NCBI RefSeq assembly: GCF_004514475.2
Contig: NZ_MYFO02000005.1
Coordinates: 422,774 to 486,773 of the forward strand
Length of the DNA stretch: 64,000 nt
DNA from: Paenibacillus athensensis
GTDB taxonomy: Bacteria; Bacillota; Bacilli; Paenibacillales; NBRC-103111
Direction: 5' to 3'
Of the stretch, positions 55,784 through 64,000 are shown one piece after another. The notes under the pieces are model-generated. The model was given only the letters and a program-made list of their open reading frames with translations, had not been told where the DNA came from and did not search any database. The translations under genes were made by a program, and so were the position numbers. Numbering within the stretch: the first letter of the stretch is position 1; every line of letters starts with the position of its first letter.

Positions 55784-55821
55784 TGTGTATAATGTGTATA
55801 TTTATATATACAGTATACACA
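55784..55821. promoter_or_regulatory. Palindromic operator of the GntR/ABC operon
   Basis: TGTGTATA (55784-55791) and TATACACA (55814-55821) bound a 38-bp, near-palindromic AT-rich stretch that also contains inner TGTATA repeats. It covers the -10 and the start region, so a bound YtrA-type repressor would block transcription. Confidence 0.75.
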
Positions 55822-55841
55822 TAATAATTTGTTTTGTGCAA
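55812..55841 (-). promoter_or_regulatory. Promoter of the GntR/ABC operon
   Basis: The minus strand reads TTGCAC (55836-55841), an 18-nt spacer and TATACT (55812-55817), overlapping the palindrome. Confidence 0.65.
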
Positions 55842-55938
55842 TCCCCAATTTTGAAGTTGCCGCCATGTACAAAACAAAAAAGCCGATCTCGTGATGGCTC
55901 ACAAGACCGACTCCTCTACGGGCTCCTCGCCCCTCGTA

Positions 55939-56394
55939 TTACAAACCAAAAATCGCATCGATAACCGGCTTCGTCTGACCGCCCGGATACATAACATACA
56001 GCAGCACGTAGACGACAACGCCTGTCGGCGCCGTCAGCAGCCAAATCACCGCAGCCCAGCGGCCGATTCGCTTATGCTTCAAGAATCGCTGCTTATAAGC
56101 CAGCCACAGCGTGACCAATCCCAATGCACCGCCAACCGTCGCCAGCGCAATGTGGAAAAACAAAAACAGGTGATACGGCAGCTTCAAGCTCTCCGGCCCA
56201 CCGAACGCCGTATTGCCTTCAAACAACGTACGCGATACGTAGATCAGAAAAAACGCCAAGGCAAAAATCGCTCCGGTCACCATCAGTTTTTGATGGGTCT
56301 GACGGTTGCCCTTGACGATATGATACCAGCCAAAGCCGACCAAAATCGCGCTAATGACAATAAACAACGTACTGATCGTAGGTAAAATGTGCAT
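55939..56394 (-). CDS. DUF420 membrane protein, CtaM/YozB-like
   Basis: The 151-residue protein has four hydrophobic spans (about 5-23, 38-56, 78-100, 118-140) and begins ILPTISTLFIVISA, as DUF420 proteins do. Members (CtaM, YozB) are linked to assembly of heme-copper oxidases. It follows ctaG by 30 nt, downstream of the caa3 operon terminator, so it belongs to the oxidase assembly set. Confidence 0.88.
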   Translation of the reverse strand: MHILPTISTLFIVISAILVGFGWYHIVKGNRQTHQKLMVTGAIFALAFFLIYVSRTLFEGNTAFGGPESLKLPYHLFLFFHIALATVGGALGLVTLWLAYKQRFLKHKRIGRWAAVIWLLTAPTGVVVYVLLYVMYPGGQTKPVIDAIFGL

Positions 56395-56424
56395 CTCCCT
56401 AATCCTCTCTTGCCCGCAGTTCCA

Positions 56425-57261
56425 TCAAGCCTCGGTAGGTCCGTCAGCCACGTAACCGTCAGGATAATCGTCTTCTTTGCCCCGTTCCCGGCGATACCAT
56501 TTAAAGAACGTATAAGCCAGTACCGCTGCGTAAACAATCTCCTGAATAATCTTCATGATGACGCCGCCGAGCTGCTGGTCGTCCAGCGTGGACAGGTGGG
56601 CAAATGGGATCGTTACGTTCTGGTACATATCGTAAATAACCGAATCGGCGAAAATAATCAGCGCGCACGCCGGCGTCAGCAGGATCCCGTTGCCGAACGT
56701 GTACGCCATCTTTTTCAAATCGCTCAGCTCTCGCTCATCGCGCACAACCGGGAACACCGGATACCACATCGCAAACGCGGAAGCGAACAAAACGATATGA
56801 TAACCGAAATACATCAGCTCATTGGCCATCAGCGCATTCATTACCAGCGGCAAATGATAGATCGAAAACAAAATATTAAACAAAAACAAAGCGATAAACG
56901 GACGCGTGAAAAAATGGAACAGCGCCTTGAACACCTTGCTGCGCAGCAGCGACTGAAACAGGCGCTCCGGCGTACCCAGCCAGATAAAAATCGGCACGAT
57001 CAGAAACAGCATCGTCTGCTGCAGCATATGCACGCTGAACAGATAGTGATGGCCGATAAAATTAATCGGGCTTCCCTGGCCGATGTAGAATAAAACGAGA
57101 CCTGTATAAAAAGACAGCTTTTGCGAAAGGGGTACGCGGAGCTCGTCCGCTTGACCCGCTTGGGGGCTGCCGGTCCATCGATGATACGCATAGCCCGCCA
57201 CGATCACAAACAGCAGCACCACAGGACTCCACAGTTCAAAAAAACCGCCGCCCAGATTCAT
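56425..57261 (-). CDS. ctaG: Cytochrome c oxidase assembly factor CtaG (caa3 type)
   Basis: 278 residues from ATG 57261, five nt after AGGTGG; the GTG at 57270 overlaps that site. Seven membrane spans are expected. IGHHYLFSVHMLQQTMLF and PLVMNALMANELMYF are typical of Bacillus CtaG, which is needed for an active caa3 oxidase. It follows the structural genes but sits behind a terminator, so read-through or a separate start drives it. Confidence 0.92.
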   Translation of the reverse strand: MNLGGGFFELWSPVVLLFVIVAGYAYHRWTGSPQAGQADELRVPLSQKLSFYTGLVLFYIGQGSPINFIGHHYLFSVHMLQQTMLFLIVPIFIWLGTPERLFQSLLRSKVFKALFHFFTRPFIALFLFNILFSIYHLPLVMNALMANELMYFGYHIVLFASAFAMWYPVFPVVRDERELSDLKKMAYTFGNGILLTPACALIIFADSVIYDMYQNVTIPFAHLSTLDDQQLGGVIMKIIQEIVYAAVLAYTFFKWYRRERGKEDDYPDGYVADGPTEA

Positions 57262-57290
57262 TTCTTCCACCTCATTCGTCAGGATAAAAA

Positions 57291-57341
57291 AGACCCGATA
57301 AAAAAAGAGGAGGCTCCTTGTGTGAACAAAGCCGCCTCTTT
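57291..57341 (-). terminator. Terminator after the caa3 oxidase structural genes
   Basis: On the minus strand AAAGAGGCGGCT and AGCC-CCTCTTT arms (57329-57341 and 57304-57314) enclose a loop, followed by TTTTTTTATC. Confidence 0.8.
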
Positions 57342-57349
57342 CATTTGAA

Positions 57350-57667
57350 TTACCACCAAGTCCAGTACACAGCCGCCGCGACGCCGGTCAGCGCAATAAT
57401 CGCACCGCCGCCGATGAACATCAGCGGAAACAGATGTCCGCGTTCTTTGGCGTGCATCCAGAACAATAATTGGACGAGCGCCTGCACAATGGCCAGGCCC
57501 ACGATAAACACAAGGATAAAGGATCGGTCGAGACCGCCGTAGATGACGACGGCGAAAGCCAGCATCGTCAGCAGAATCGACAGGATGTACGAGTAATAAT
57601 GGTTGGCAGGCGACTCCTGCTTATGGCGTTTGCTCGGAGTGGGAGTATCATGAGAATTGCTGCTCAT
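57350..57667 (-). CDS. ctaF: Cytochrome c oxidase subunit IV (caa3)
   Basis: The 105-residue protein has three membrane spans (about 25-45, 50-72, 78-102) and the motif VGLAIVQALVQLLFWMHAKE, typical of bacterial subunit IV, a small stabilising subunit of caa3 oxidase. It starts one nt after the subunit III stop. A terminator follows its stop codon. Confidence 0.93.
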   Translation of the reverse strand: MSSNSHDTPTPSKRHKQESPANHYYSYILSILLTMLAFAVVIYGGLDRSFILVFIVGLAIVQALVQLLFWMHAKERGHLFPLMFIGGGAIIALTGVAAAVYWTWW

Positions 57668-57668
57668 C

Positions 57669-58283
57669 TTAGTGACCCACCTTCCCCATCAAATAAACGA
57701 CCGTGAAGATAAATACCCAGACCAAGTCGACAAAGTGCCAATACAAGCTGGCTACATAGAACTTAGGCGCAGTAACGACAGTCAGTCCTTTGCGCAAGCC
57801 TTGCAGAATCAACAGGGTAATCCAAGTCACACCAAACGCTACGTGCGCGCCGTGGAAGCCGACCAGCGTATAAAACGACGTGCCGAATGCGCTGCTGACG
57901 AATTTGTGACCTTCATGCACATATTCTCTGAACTCGTAAATTTCGAGTCCAAGGAAAGATAAACCGAACAGAACGGTGATCAATAACCAGAACAGCAGTT
58001 GCCCAAGCTTTTGCTTATGCATGGCGATGATCGCCAGAACGCTGGTCAAGCTGCTCGTCAACAAGATGAACGTCGACCAGCCGACGGTTTTCAGCTTGAA
58101 GATTTCTTCAGCCGTAGGGCCGTCCGTTACGTGATTGCGCAGCGCAATGTAGGTTGCGAACAAGCAGCCGAACAAGACAACTTCCGCGCCAAGGAAAAGC
58201 CAGAAGCCGAGAACCTTGTTTTTGCCTTCAAGGGTGGCTGTTTCGGGATGTGCCGGCAGTGCGCCGGTAGGATGCGAACTCAT
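57669..58283 (-). CDS. ctaE: Cytochrome c oxidase subunit III (caa3)
   Basis: The 204-residue protein has five expected membrane spans and the conserved GFHGAHVAFGVTWI and YWHFVDLVWVFIFTVVYL motifs of subunit III. AAGGGGG lies 7 nt before its ATG, and the ATG overlaps the subunit I stop (ATGA). Confidence 0.95.
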   Translation of the reverse strand: MSSHPTGALPAHPETATLEGKNKVLGFWLFLGAEVVLFGCLFATYIALRNHVTDGPTAEEIFKLKTVGWSTFILLTSSLTSVLAIIAMHKQKLGQLLFWLLITVLFGLSFLGLEIYEFREYVHEGHKFVSSAFGTSFYTLVGFHGAHVAFGVTWITLLILQGLRKGLTVVTAPKFYVASLYWHFVDLVWVFIFTVVYLMGKVGH

Positions 58284-60130
58284 GCCTTAACCCCCTTGTC
58301 TTTCAATTCTTCCGGCTCAATGTGCCAGCCGTGATCGTCGTATACCGAACGAAGGAACATCGCAATCAGCGTAATAGCAATACCGATACCGGAAACGAGA
58401 TAATGTTTGTACATAAAGCCAAAGCCTGCAATGAACAAGCCAACGGACATCACCAACGGGAGGATCGAAGGCGACGGCATGTGGATCGAACCGATTGGTT
58501 CGGCCGGCGTCATTTCCTTGTTGCCTTCCATTTTTTCCTTCCAAAGGGCGTCCAGACCGCGAACGAGCGGCGTTTGCTTGAAGTTGTACTCTGGAGCCGG
58601 GGACGGAATCGCCCACTCCAGCGTACGCGCATCCCACGGATCGGCAGGTGCGGTTGCTTTTTTCGTCGATGCTGCAATGATGTTGATCAGCAAGATGATC
58701 GTACCAATGCCCATCAAGCCTGCGCCAATCGTACTGATGAAGTTGCCCTCTTCAAGACCTTGGCCTGGCAAATACGTAAATACGCGGCGCGGCATCCCCA
58801 TCAAACCGAGGAAATGCTGCGGGAAGAACGTCATGTGGAAACCGATAAAGAAGAACCAGAAATGCCATTTGCCCAGCTTTTCGCTCAACATCGTGCCGAA
58901 CATTTTCGGCCACCAGTAGTACAAGCCGGCGAACAGACCCAGAATCAGACCGCCCACGATGACGTAATGGAAATGCGCTACGACGAAGTAGGTGTCATGG
59001 TACTGGAAGTCAGCTGCAGGAATGGCGAGCATAACCCCGGTCGTACCGCCCATAACAAATGTCGGAATGAACGCTGTTGCGAACAGATTGGCAGTGGTGA
59101 AACGAATTTGACCGCCCCAAAGGGTGAACAGCCAGTTGAAGATTTTGACGCCCGTAGGAACGGCAATCGCCATCGTGGCAATCGCGAAGATCGAGTTCGC
59201 TACAGGACCCATGCCTGTCGTAAACATGTGGTGAACCCAGACCATGAAGCCCAAGAAGCCGATCAGCACGGTAGCGAATACCATCGAGCTGTAACCAAAC
59301 AGGCGTTTCTTGGAAAAGGTTGACACAATCTCGGAAATGATACCGAACGACGGAAGAATCAGAATGTAAACTTCGGGGTGACCGAAGATCCAGAACAAAT
59401 GCTCCCAGAGGACGTTGTTGCCGCCGCGCGCCGCATCGAAGAACGCGCCGCCGAAAATCCGGTCAAACATCAACTCAACCAACGCAACCGTAATCGCCGG
59501 GAACGCCAGCGTAATCAGACCAGACGTGATGAAAGCCGTCCAAGTAAACATCGGCATACGCATGTACGTCATGCCTGGAGCGCGCATATTGATAATCGTC
59601 ACGAGGAAGTTAATCCCGCCGATCAATGTGCCGATACCGGCAATCTGCAAGCCCAATACATAGAAATCAGTGCCGTGAAAGTTGCCTGCGTTGTCGGCAA
59701 TCGTCGACAGCGGGGCGTAACCGGTCCAACCGGCATCAGGAGCGCCGCCAAGGAACCAGCTGGTGTTCATCAGCACGCCGCCGGCGAAGAACAACCAGAA
59801 GCCAAGCGCGTTGACGAACGGGAACGCAACGTCGCGCGCGCCGATTTGCAGCGGCACTACGGCGTTCATGAAACCAAAGATCAGCGGCATCGCCGCAAAG
59901 AAGATCATCGTCGTGCCATGCATCGTCGTCAACTGGTTAAACGTGTCGCCGACGAACAAGCTTTGATCCGGATACAACAGCTGGAGACGAATGAGAATCG
60001 CTTCAAGTCCCCCTACGAGGAAGAAGAAGCCGCCTGCCAGCAGATACAAGATGCCGATTTTCTTATGGTCGACTGTGGTCAGCCAATCCATGAGGCCGCT
60101 GTATCTTTTGACTGTGTGTGTGTGAGCCAA
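58280..60130 (-). CDS. ctaD: Cytochrome c oxidase subunit I (caa3)
   Basis: 616 residues from TTG 60130, which follows AGGAGG by 8 nt. MHGTTMIFF (heme a ligand), WIFGHPEVYILILPSFG (CuB His and Tyr), VWVHHMFTTGM (two CuB His) and VVAHFHYVIVG (heme ligands) are all present. It reduces oxygen to water and pumps protons in the membrane. The order ctaC-D-E-F is the Bacillus one. Confidence 0.97.
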   Translation of the reverse strand: MAHTHTVKRYSGLMDWLTTVDHKKIGILYLLAGGFFFLVGGLEAILIRLQLLYPDQSLFVGDTFNQLTTMHGTTMIFFAAMPLIFGFMNAVVPLQIGARDVAFPFVNALGFWLFFAGGVLMNTSWFLGGAPDAGWTGYAPLSTIADNAGNFHGTDFYVLGLQIAGIGTLIGGINFLVTIINMRAPGMTYMRMPMFTWTAFITSGLITLAFPAITVALVELMFDRIFGGAFFDAARGGNNVLWEHLFWIFGHPEVYILILPSFGIISEIVSTFSKKRLFGYSSMVFATVLIGFLGFMVWVHHMFTTGMGPVANSIFAIATMAIAVPTGVKIFNWLFTLWGGQIRFTTANLFATAFIPTFVMGGTTGVMLAIPAADFQYHDTYFVVAHFHYVIVGGLILGLFAGLYYWWPKMFGTMLSEKLGKWHFWFFFIGFHMTFFPQHFLGLMGMPRRVFTYLPGQGLEEGNFISTIGAGLMGIGTIILLINIIAASTKKATAPADPWDARTLEWAIPSPAPEYNFKQTPLVRGLDALWKEKMEGNKEMTPAEPIGSIHMPSPSILPLVMSVGLFIAGFGFMYKHYLVSGIGIAITLIAMFLRSVYDDHGWHIEPEELKDKGVKA

Positions 60131-60160
60131 CGTATTTACCTCCTTTATCCCGGTAGTGGA

Positions 60161-61168
60161 TTATTTCAAGCTCCATAAGTAATTCACGATATCGTTGATT
60201 TGGCCGTCATCCAGCTTGCCGCCGAAAGCAGGCATTTTGTTGCCCGGCTTCTCCGCTTGCGGATTCGTGATCCATTTTTTCGCATTGTCTTGCGTATGCT
60301 CCAGAACGCCTGCGAGCATCGAACGCTCTGCGAAGCCATTGAGGTTAGGACCCATGCCCAATCCGTCTGCGCTGACGGCGTGACAGGACATGCAGTTTTC
60401 TTTAAACAGCGCTTCGCCTTTTTGCACATCGGCCGCTACAGCGACAGGCGCTTTCATTTTTTGTGCCCAAGCGTCGAAATCAGCTTGCGATTTGGCGACG
60501 ACCTTGAAGTCCATCAGGGCGTGAGACGCTCCGCAAAGCTCGGCGCACTTGCCTTTAAACGTGTCGATTTCGTCGGCTTGCAGATACAGCGTATTCGTAA
60601 TGCCCGGGTTGGTGTCGATTTTGCCGCCGAGGGAAGGTACCCAGAACGCGTGGTTAACGTCAGCGGAAATCAACTCGAATGCAATGATCTTGCCTTGCGG
60701 AATGACCAGATCCTGAGCCGTGGCAATACCCAGATCCGGATACTCAAACTGCCACCAGAACTGATGCGCCGTAACTTTGACGTGGACGGCATCCTTGTCC
60801 TTTCTGTAGTCAGTCGAGTGCTTAAATGTATAAGAAACGGTCGGAACCGCAAGCACCAGCAGCAGCAGAATCGGAATTACTGTCCAAATGATCTCCAGCA
60901 CGTGGTTGCCTTCGACCTGCTTGGGAATCGTATTCTCCTGGCCTTTACGCTGACGGTAACGAACCAAAACGTACAAATAGATCGCGAACACGACAATTAC
61001 AACAAACACCATGATAAACAAGCTCAGTTTCATCAAGAAAAGCTGTTCCGAAGCAACAGGCCCTCTTGGCTGCAAAGTGGACAGCGTATCACTCCCGCAT
61101 CCTGTCAGCAAGAACGTCATTACCGCTAGAAGGGGTATTAGACGCCATAACTTTTTCCATCGAATCAT
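60161..61168 (-). CDS. ctaC: Cytochrome c oxidase subunit II with fused cytochrome c (caa3)
   Basis: The 335-residue lipoprotein (LLTGCGS, Cys24) has two helices (about 45-70 and 90-112), a cupredoxin domain with the CuA ligands (VNHAFWVP and CAELCGASHALM) and a C-terminal cytochrome c domain with CMSCH and a Met ligand in NKMPAFGG. This fusion defines caa3 oxidases. It passes electrons from its own heme c to CuA. First gene of the operon, behind a strong promoter. Confidence 0.97.
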   Translation of the reverse strand: MIRWKKLWRLIPLLAVMTFLLTGCGSDTLSTLQPRGPVASEQLFLMKLSLFIMVFVVIVVFAIYLYVLVRYRQRKGQENTIPKQVEGNHVLEIIWTVIPILLLLVLAVPTVSYTFKHSTDYRKDKDAVHVKVTAHQFWWQFEYPDLGIATAQDLVIPQGKIIAFELISADVNHAFWVPSLGGKIDTNPGITNTLYLQADEIDTFKGKCAELCGASHALMDFKVVAKSQADFDAWAQKMKAPVAVAADVQKGEALFKENCMSCHAVSADGLGMGPNLNGFAERSMLAGVLEHTQDNAKKWITNPQAEKPGNKMPAFGGKLDDGQINDIVNYLWSLK

Positions 61169-61245
61169 TGTATCAACCCCACTTTTAAACCAATATTTTT
61201 ACCACGAAGGCCACGCACATGTCAATCAATCTAATCACTTTATTA

Positions 61246-61274
61246 ACTATAAATTCGTTAAAACTTTTTGTCAA
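61246..61274 (-). promoter_or_regulatory. Sigma-A promoter of the caa3 operon
   Basis: The minus strand reads a consensus TTGACA (61269-61274), a 17-nt spacer and TATAGT (61246-61251), about 80 nt before the ATG at 61168. Confidence 0.8.
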
Positions 61275-61391
61275 TCGCTGTAGAGAAGTTCACAAATTGT
61301 TCTTAAAACTGCGCTGCATCAAGACTTTTTCCCTACATGGTTATTCCCTGGACTTCCGGAGTTTATGCAGGAAAGGTTATATTTATCCAAC

Positions 61392-61420
61392 GTATAAAAC
61401 CGTAAAAACATCTCATTCTA
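61392..61420 (+). promoter_or_regulatory. Sigma-G/sigma-F-like promoter of the spore lipoprotein gene
   Basis: GTATA (61392-61396), a 17-nt spacer and CATTCTA (61414-61420) fit the forespore sigma-G pattern (-10 CATnnTA). It lies about 35 nt before ATG 61456, in line with a forespore gene. Confidence 0.6.
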
Positions 61421-61455
61421 TACCTATCACATCGTTTGCAGGAGGTTTGCCGAAG

Positions 61456-62142
61456 ATGAGACCGATCCCCAGGCTGCCGCTCGCCGGCGCGCTCGCTTTG
61501 ACCCTGCTGCTGCCCGCCTGCTCCAATTCCGACGTCCAATATGGCAAAAGCCCTGACACCACGAACTACGGGGCGCCGCTTCAGCAAGCCGCGGAATCGG
61601 AACGAGCCTATCAGACGCAGCAGCTGTACGGCCCCGTCAGCCACAACAATAAGCAGCTGGCCTACAGCCGCGTGCTGTCCAATGAAGTTGCCGCGCTGAA
61701 CGGCGTCAACACCGCTATTGTCATGACGACCGATCAGAACGCGTATGTCGCGCTGATGATCGACAACTCCGCTACAGGCACCAAACGTACCGGCAAGGAA
61801 ACGAATAATCAGGGCACCAACGTCGGCATTTATAATGTAGAAAGACCTACGGACGACACGATGTCCTCCAACAAGCTCAACAACGGCGCCAACAACTATG
61901 AAACCGCCATCCATCATGATCTGCTGACTCACCGCTTCAAGCAGACGATTGCCGAACGCATCCGCATGATGCAGCCGCAGCTGCTCGATGTGTATATTTC
62001 CGCCAACCGCGATTTTGTGAATACGATGAACAATTATGCGCAGGAAAGCTGGAAGGGCCAGCCGCTTGAACCGTACCTTCCGCAGTTCAATCAAATGGTC
62101 GAACAGATTTTTGGCACGGCCCAGCTGCTGCCCAAGCCGTAG
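61456..62142 (+). CDS. Spore lipoprotein of the YhcN/YlaJ family
   Basis: 228 residues from ATG 61456, ten nt after AGGAGG; the frame is open upstream to 61219 but has no signal there. The lipobox is LLLPACS (Cys20). The C-terminal half has the YhcN/YlaJ fold with LNGVNTAIVMTTDQNAYVALMID and a FVNTMNNYAQ segment. Members sit in the inner spore membrane and affect germination or outgrowth. The gene is divergent from ctaC, with a forespore-type promoter, and ends before a terminator. Confidence 0.9.
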   Translation: MRPIPRLPLAGALALTLLLPACSNSDVQYGKSPDTTNYGAPLQQAAESERAYQTQQLYGPVSHNNKQLAYSRVLSNEVAALNGVNTAIVMTTDQNAYVALMIDNSATGTKRTGKETNNQGTNVGIYNVERPTDDTMSSNKLNNGANNYETAIHHDLLTHRFKQTIAERIRMMQPQLLDVYISANRDFVNTMNNYAQESWKGQPLEPYLPQFNQMVEQIFGTAQLLPKP

Positions 62143-62232
62143 AGGGCGAACTAAAACGGTGCCTTCCGCGCGGTGCCAGCCGCATCGCATGTCAGACCCC
62201 AGATATTATTGGATGTCGTCTTGTGAACGCAT

Positions 62233-62272
62233 GGCCGCTTGCGAGCGAATTTCGCTGTCAGGCGGCTTTTTG
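62233..62272 (+). terminator. Terminator of the spore lipoprotein gene
   Basis: GCCGC (62234-62238) pairs with GCGGC (62262-62266) around an inner AGCGAA/TTCGCT stem. TTTTT follows. Confidence 0.8.
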
Positions 62273-62338
62273 CCGTCCAATTTCTTCTATATAATATGTA
62301 GCGTTTTTTGAGCGAAGGCGAAAGAACGCGCGCTGCGG

Positions 62339-62366
62339 TTGCTTTTGAGCGGCAATGCTGTACAAT
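62339..62366 (+). promoter_or_regulatory. Promoter of the DEAD-box helicase gene
   Basis: TTGCTT (62339-62344), a 16-nt spacer and TACAAT (62361-62366) lie about 42 nt before ATG 62408. Confidence 0.6.
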
Positions 62367-62407
62367 TGGAACCATAGATGCAGGAAAAAAGGGGCTGGCT
62401 TGCCGTT

Positions 62408-64000
62408 ATGTCAAACGGATTTACCAAACTGGGGATTCAAGAGGCTGTTGTTCAAAAATTAGCCGCGCTGGGCGTTCACGAGCCGACGCCGATTCAGCGT
62501 GATTCGATTCCGGCGCTGCTGGCCGGACATGATGTGATTGCGCAGGCGCAGACGGGCACCGGCAAGACGCTGGCGTTCGTGCTGCCGATGCTGGAGCTGG
62601 TCCAACCGGACAAGCCGCACGTGCAAGCGCTCATTCTTACGCCAACGCGCGAGCTGGCGATTCAGATTACAAGCGAGCTGCATAAGCTGGCTCCGGTGAC
62701 GGGCGCACAGGTGCTGGCCGCTTACGGCGGTCAGGACGTCGAAAAGCAGCTGCGCAAGCTGGAAGGCAACATTCATATCGTAGTAGGCACGCCGGGTCGG
62801 GTGCTCGATCATTTGCGCCGCGGCTCGCTGTTGTTTCACAAGCTGAGCATGCTCGTGCTGGACGAAGCCGATCAGATGCTGCATATGGGCTTTCTCAATG
62901 AGGTTGAGGATATTATTTCCCAGACGTCCTCGCGCCGTCAGACGCTGCTGTTCTCGGCCACAATGCCACAGCAGATTCGCAATCTGTCGAAGGGCTACAT
63001 GCGCGAGCCGCGGGAAATTCAAGTGGAGACGAAGCGGATTACGCTAAAGGAAATCGAGCAGGTGCTGGTGCCGACGAGCGACCGCGGCAAGCAGGATGCG
63101 CTGTGCAGCGCCATCGATCGGTATAAGCCGTATTTGGCGATGATTTTTTGCCGGACGAAGCGCCGGGCCCAGACGCTGAACGAAGCGCTGCTGGAGCGCG
63201 GCTATGCGTCGGACGAGCTGCACGGCGACTTGTCGCAGGCCAAGCGCGAGCAGGTGATGAAGCGGTTCCGCGACGGCAAGGTCGAGCTGCTGGTGGCAAC
63301 CGATGTTGCCGCGCGCGGCCTCGACGTCGAAGGCGTGACACACGTCTTCAATTATGACGTGCCGCACGACGCGGAGAGCTACATCCACCGGATCGGGCGG
63401 ACCGGACGCGCTGGACAAACCGGCGTTGCCGTGACGTTCGCTTCGCCGCGCGATATGTATCACGTCGAGCTGATCGAGAAAGGCATCCGCATGCCGTTGC
63501 GGAAGCTCGATCAGCCGCGGCGGGAGCGCAGCGACGACGAAGCGCTGGGCGCAGCGCGCGAGCCGCGCGGCGGCGCGGGCCGTGGACGCGGCGGCGCGCG
63601 GGGCGCTGGGCGCGATGCGCGCAGCGAGCGCGGCGCGGGACGCGGGGCTCGGGGCGTTGCGCGCGGGCGCGACGCAGGGCGCGGCGGCGGCGAGAGCGCA
63701 GCGCGGGGGCGCGACGCGGGGCGCGGCGGCGGCGAGAGCGCAGCGCGGGGGCGCGATGCAGGGCGCGGCGGCGACTTCGCGGCGGCGGGACTTGGCAGCG
63801 CTGCACCGACGCGCGGGCCGCAGAAGCCGACCCGCGCTAGTCAGGGACGCGGCGACGGCGGGTTCGCTCGCGACGAGCGCGGCGCGGATTTTGCCGCGGC
63901 GGGACGCGGCGGCGCTGCACCCACGCGCGGGCCGCAGAAGCCGACCCGCGCTAGTCAGGGACGCGGCGACGGCGGGTTCGCTCGCGACGAACGCGGCGCG
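62408..64000 (+). CDS. DEAD-box ATP-dependent RNA helicase with RGG-rich tail (partial)
   Basis: 531 residues are present and the frame runs off the right edge. Motifs in order: Q motif (EPTPIQ), AQTGTGKT (Walker A), PTRELA, TPGR, LDEADQM, SAT, VATDVAARGLD and HRIGRTGRAG. Two RecA-like domains end near residue 370. The tail after that is Gly/Arg/Asp-rich with tandem repeats, typical of RNA-binding RGG tails but unusually long. ATG 62408 follows AAGGGG by about 13 nt, a wide gap, but no better start is in frame. It unwinds RNA, likely in ribosome assembly, decay or cold growth. Confidence 0.95.
   Translation, partial: MSNGFTKLGIQEAVVQKLAALGVHEPTPIQRDSIPALLAGHDVIAQAQTGTGKTLAFVLPMLELVQPDKPHVQALILTPTRELAIQITSELHKLAPVTGAQVLAAYGGQDVEKQLRKLEGNIHIVVGTPGRVLDHLRRGSLLFHKLSMLVLDEADQMLHMGFLNEVEDIISQTSSRRQTLLFSATMPQQIRNLSKGYMREPREIQVETKRITLKEIEQVLVPTSDRGKQDALCSAIDRYKPYLAMIFCRTKRRAQTLNEALLERGYASDELHGDLSQAKREQVMKRFRDGKVELLVATDVAARGLDVEGVTHVFNYDVPHDAESYIHRIGRTGRAGQTGVAVTFASPRDMYHVELIEKGIRMPLRKLDQPRRERSDDEALGAAREPRGGAGRGRGGARGAGRDARSERGAGRGARGVARGRDAGRGGGESAARGRDAGRGGGESAARGRDAGRGGDFAAAGLGSAAPTRGPQKPTRASQGRGDGGFARDERGADFAAAGRGGAAPTRGPQKPTRASQGRGDGGFARDERGA
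63661..63775 (+). repeat. 42-bp in-frame tandem repeat in the helicase tail
   Basis: About 2.7 copies of a 14-codon unit (GRDAGRGGGESAAR) follow each other with only a few base changes. Confidence 0.8.
63773..64000 (+). repeat. 114-bp in-frame direct repeat in the helicase tail
   Basis: Two copies of a 38-codon unit begin at 63773 and 63887. Each holds TRGPQKPTRASQGRGDGGF. The array continues to the edge of the window, so the full copy number is not visible. Confidence 0.85.

Noticed and set aside
1..64000. tRNA, rRNA, riboswitch, insertion sequence or transposase.
   Set aside because: No cloverleaf, rRNA segment, conserved riboswitch core, transposase motif or IS terminal repeats were recognised by eye. 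A covariance-model scan would be decisive.

Overview
The window reads as chromosome of a spore-forming, Gram-positive polysaccharide degrader, most like Paenibacillus or a close relative (inference). The support is SLH-anchored multidomain glycosidases, ABC sugar importers without their own ATPase, YesM/YesN and LacI regulators, CcpA-type cre sites, a caa3 oxidase operon with ctaG and DUF420 genes, and a YhcN-type spore lipoprotein behind a sigma-G-like promoter. Strong AGGAGG ribosome sites and GTG/TTG starts are common. No rRNA, tRNA, insertion sequence, CRISPR array or prophage was seen.

Layout. (1) 1-8340: mannan locus with an ABC permease (cut by the left edge), a solute-binding lipoprotein, a LacI regulator and two divergent GH26 mannanases. 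(2) 8380-10562: an OmpR-type two-component pair. (3) 10660-22663: a nine-gene minus-strand operon that looks like a synthase-dependent exopolysaccharide system. It has a membrane GT2 synthase, a WbpA-type UDP-sugar dehydrogenase, GlmS, a GlmU-like nucleotidyltransferase, a HEAT-repeat membrane protein, a receiver-like protein with its phosphoacceptor Asp replaced by Glu, two glycosidase-like exported proteins and a phage-fibre-like secreted protein. (4) 22957-37224: a beta-glucan locus with a secreted GH16 licheninase, YesM/YesN regulators, two solute-binding proteins, two permeases and a 1460-residue SLH/GH16/CBM laminarinase. The malE-like and laminarinase promoters carry the same 38-bp box at the same distance from the -35. 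A 12-copy GC-rich tandem repeat lies between these two genes. (5) 37549-44316: a small unknown protein and a 2063-residue SLH amylase/pullulanase. (6) 44561-49870: HK-RR-glycolipid synthase-phosphoesterase-deacetylase operon behind a PhoP/OmpR-like direct repeat. (7) 50069-55841: a CotSA-like glycosyltransferase, a PAP2 remnant, and a five-gene GntR/ABC exporter operon with a palindromic operator on its promoter. (8) 55939-61274: DUF420, CtaG and the caa3 oxidase operon. (9) 61392-64000: spore lipoprotein and a DEAD-box helicase with a repeat-expanded RGG tail that runs off the window.

How it fits together (inference). Mannanases, laminarinase and amylase cut plant or fungal polymers outside the cell or on the S-layer. 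Lipoprotein-dependent importers take up the oligomers, and a shared MsmX-type ATPase encoded elsewhere would power them. LacI, YesM/YesN and CcpA set expression. The exopolysaccharide operon draws on the UDP-HexNAc pool to make what is predicted to be an amino-sugar/uronic-acid polymer.
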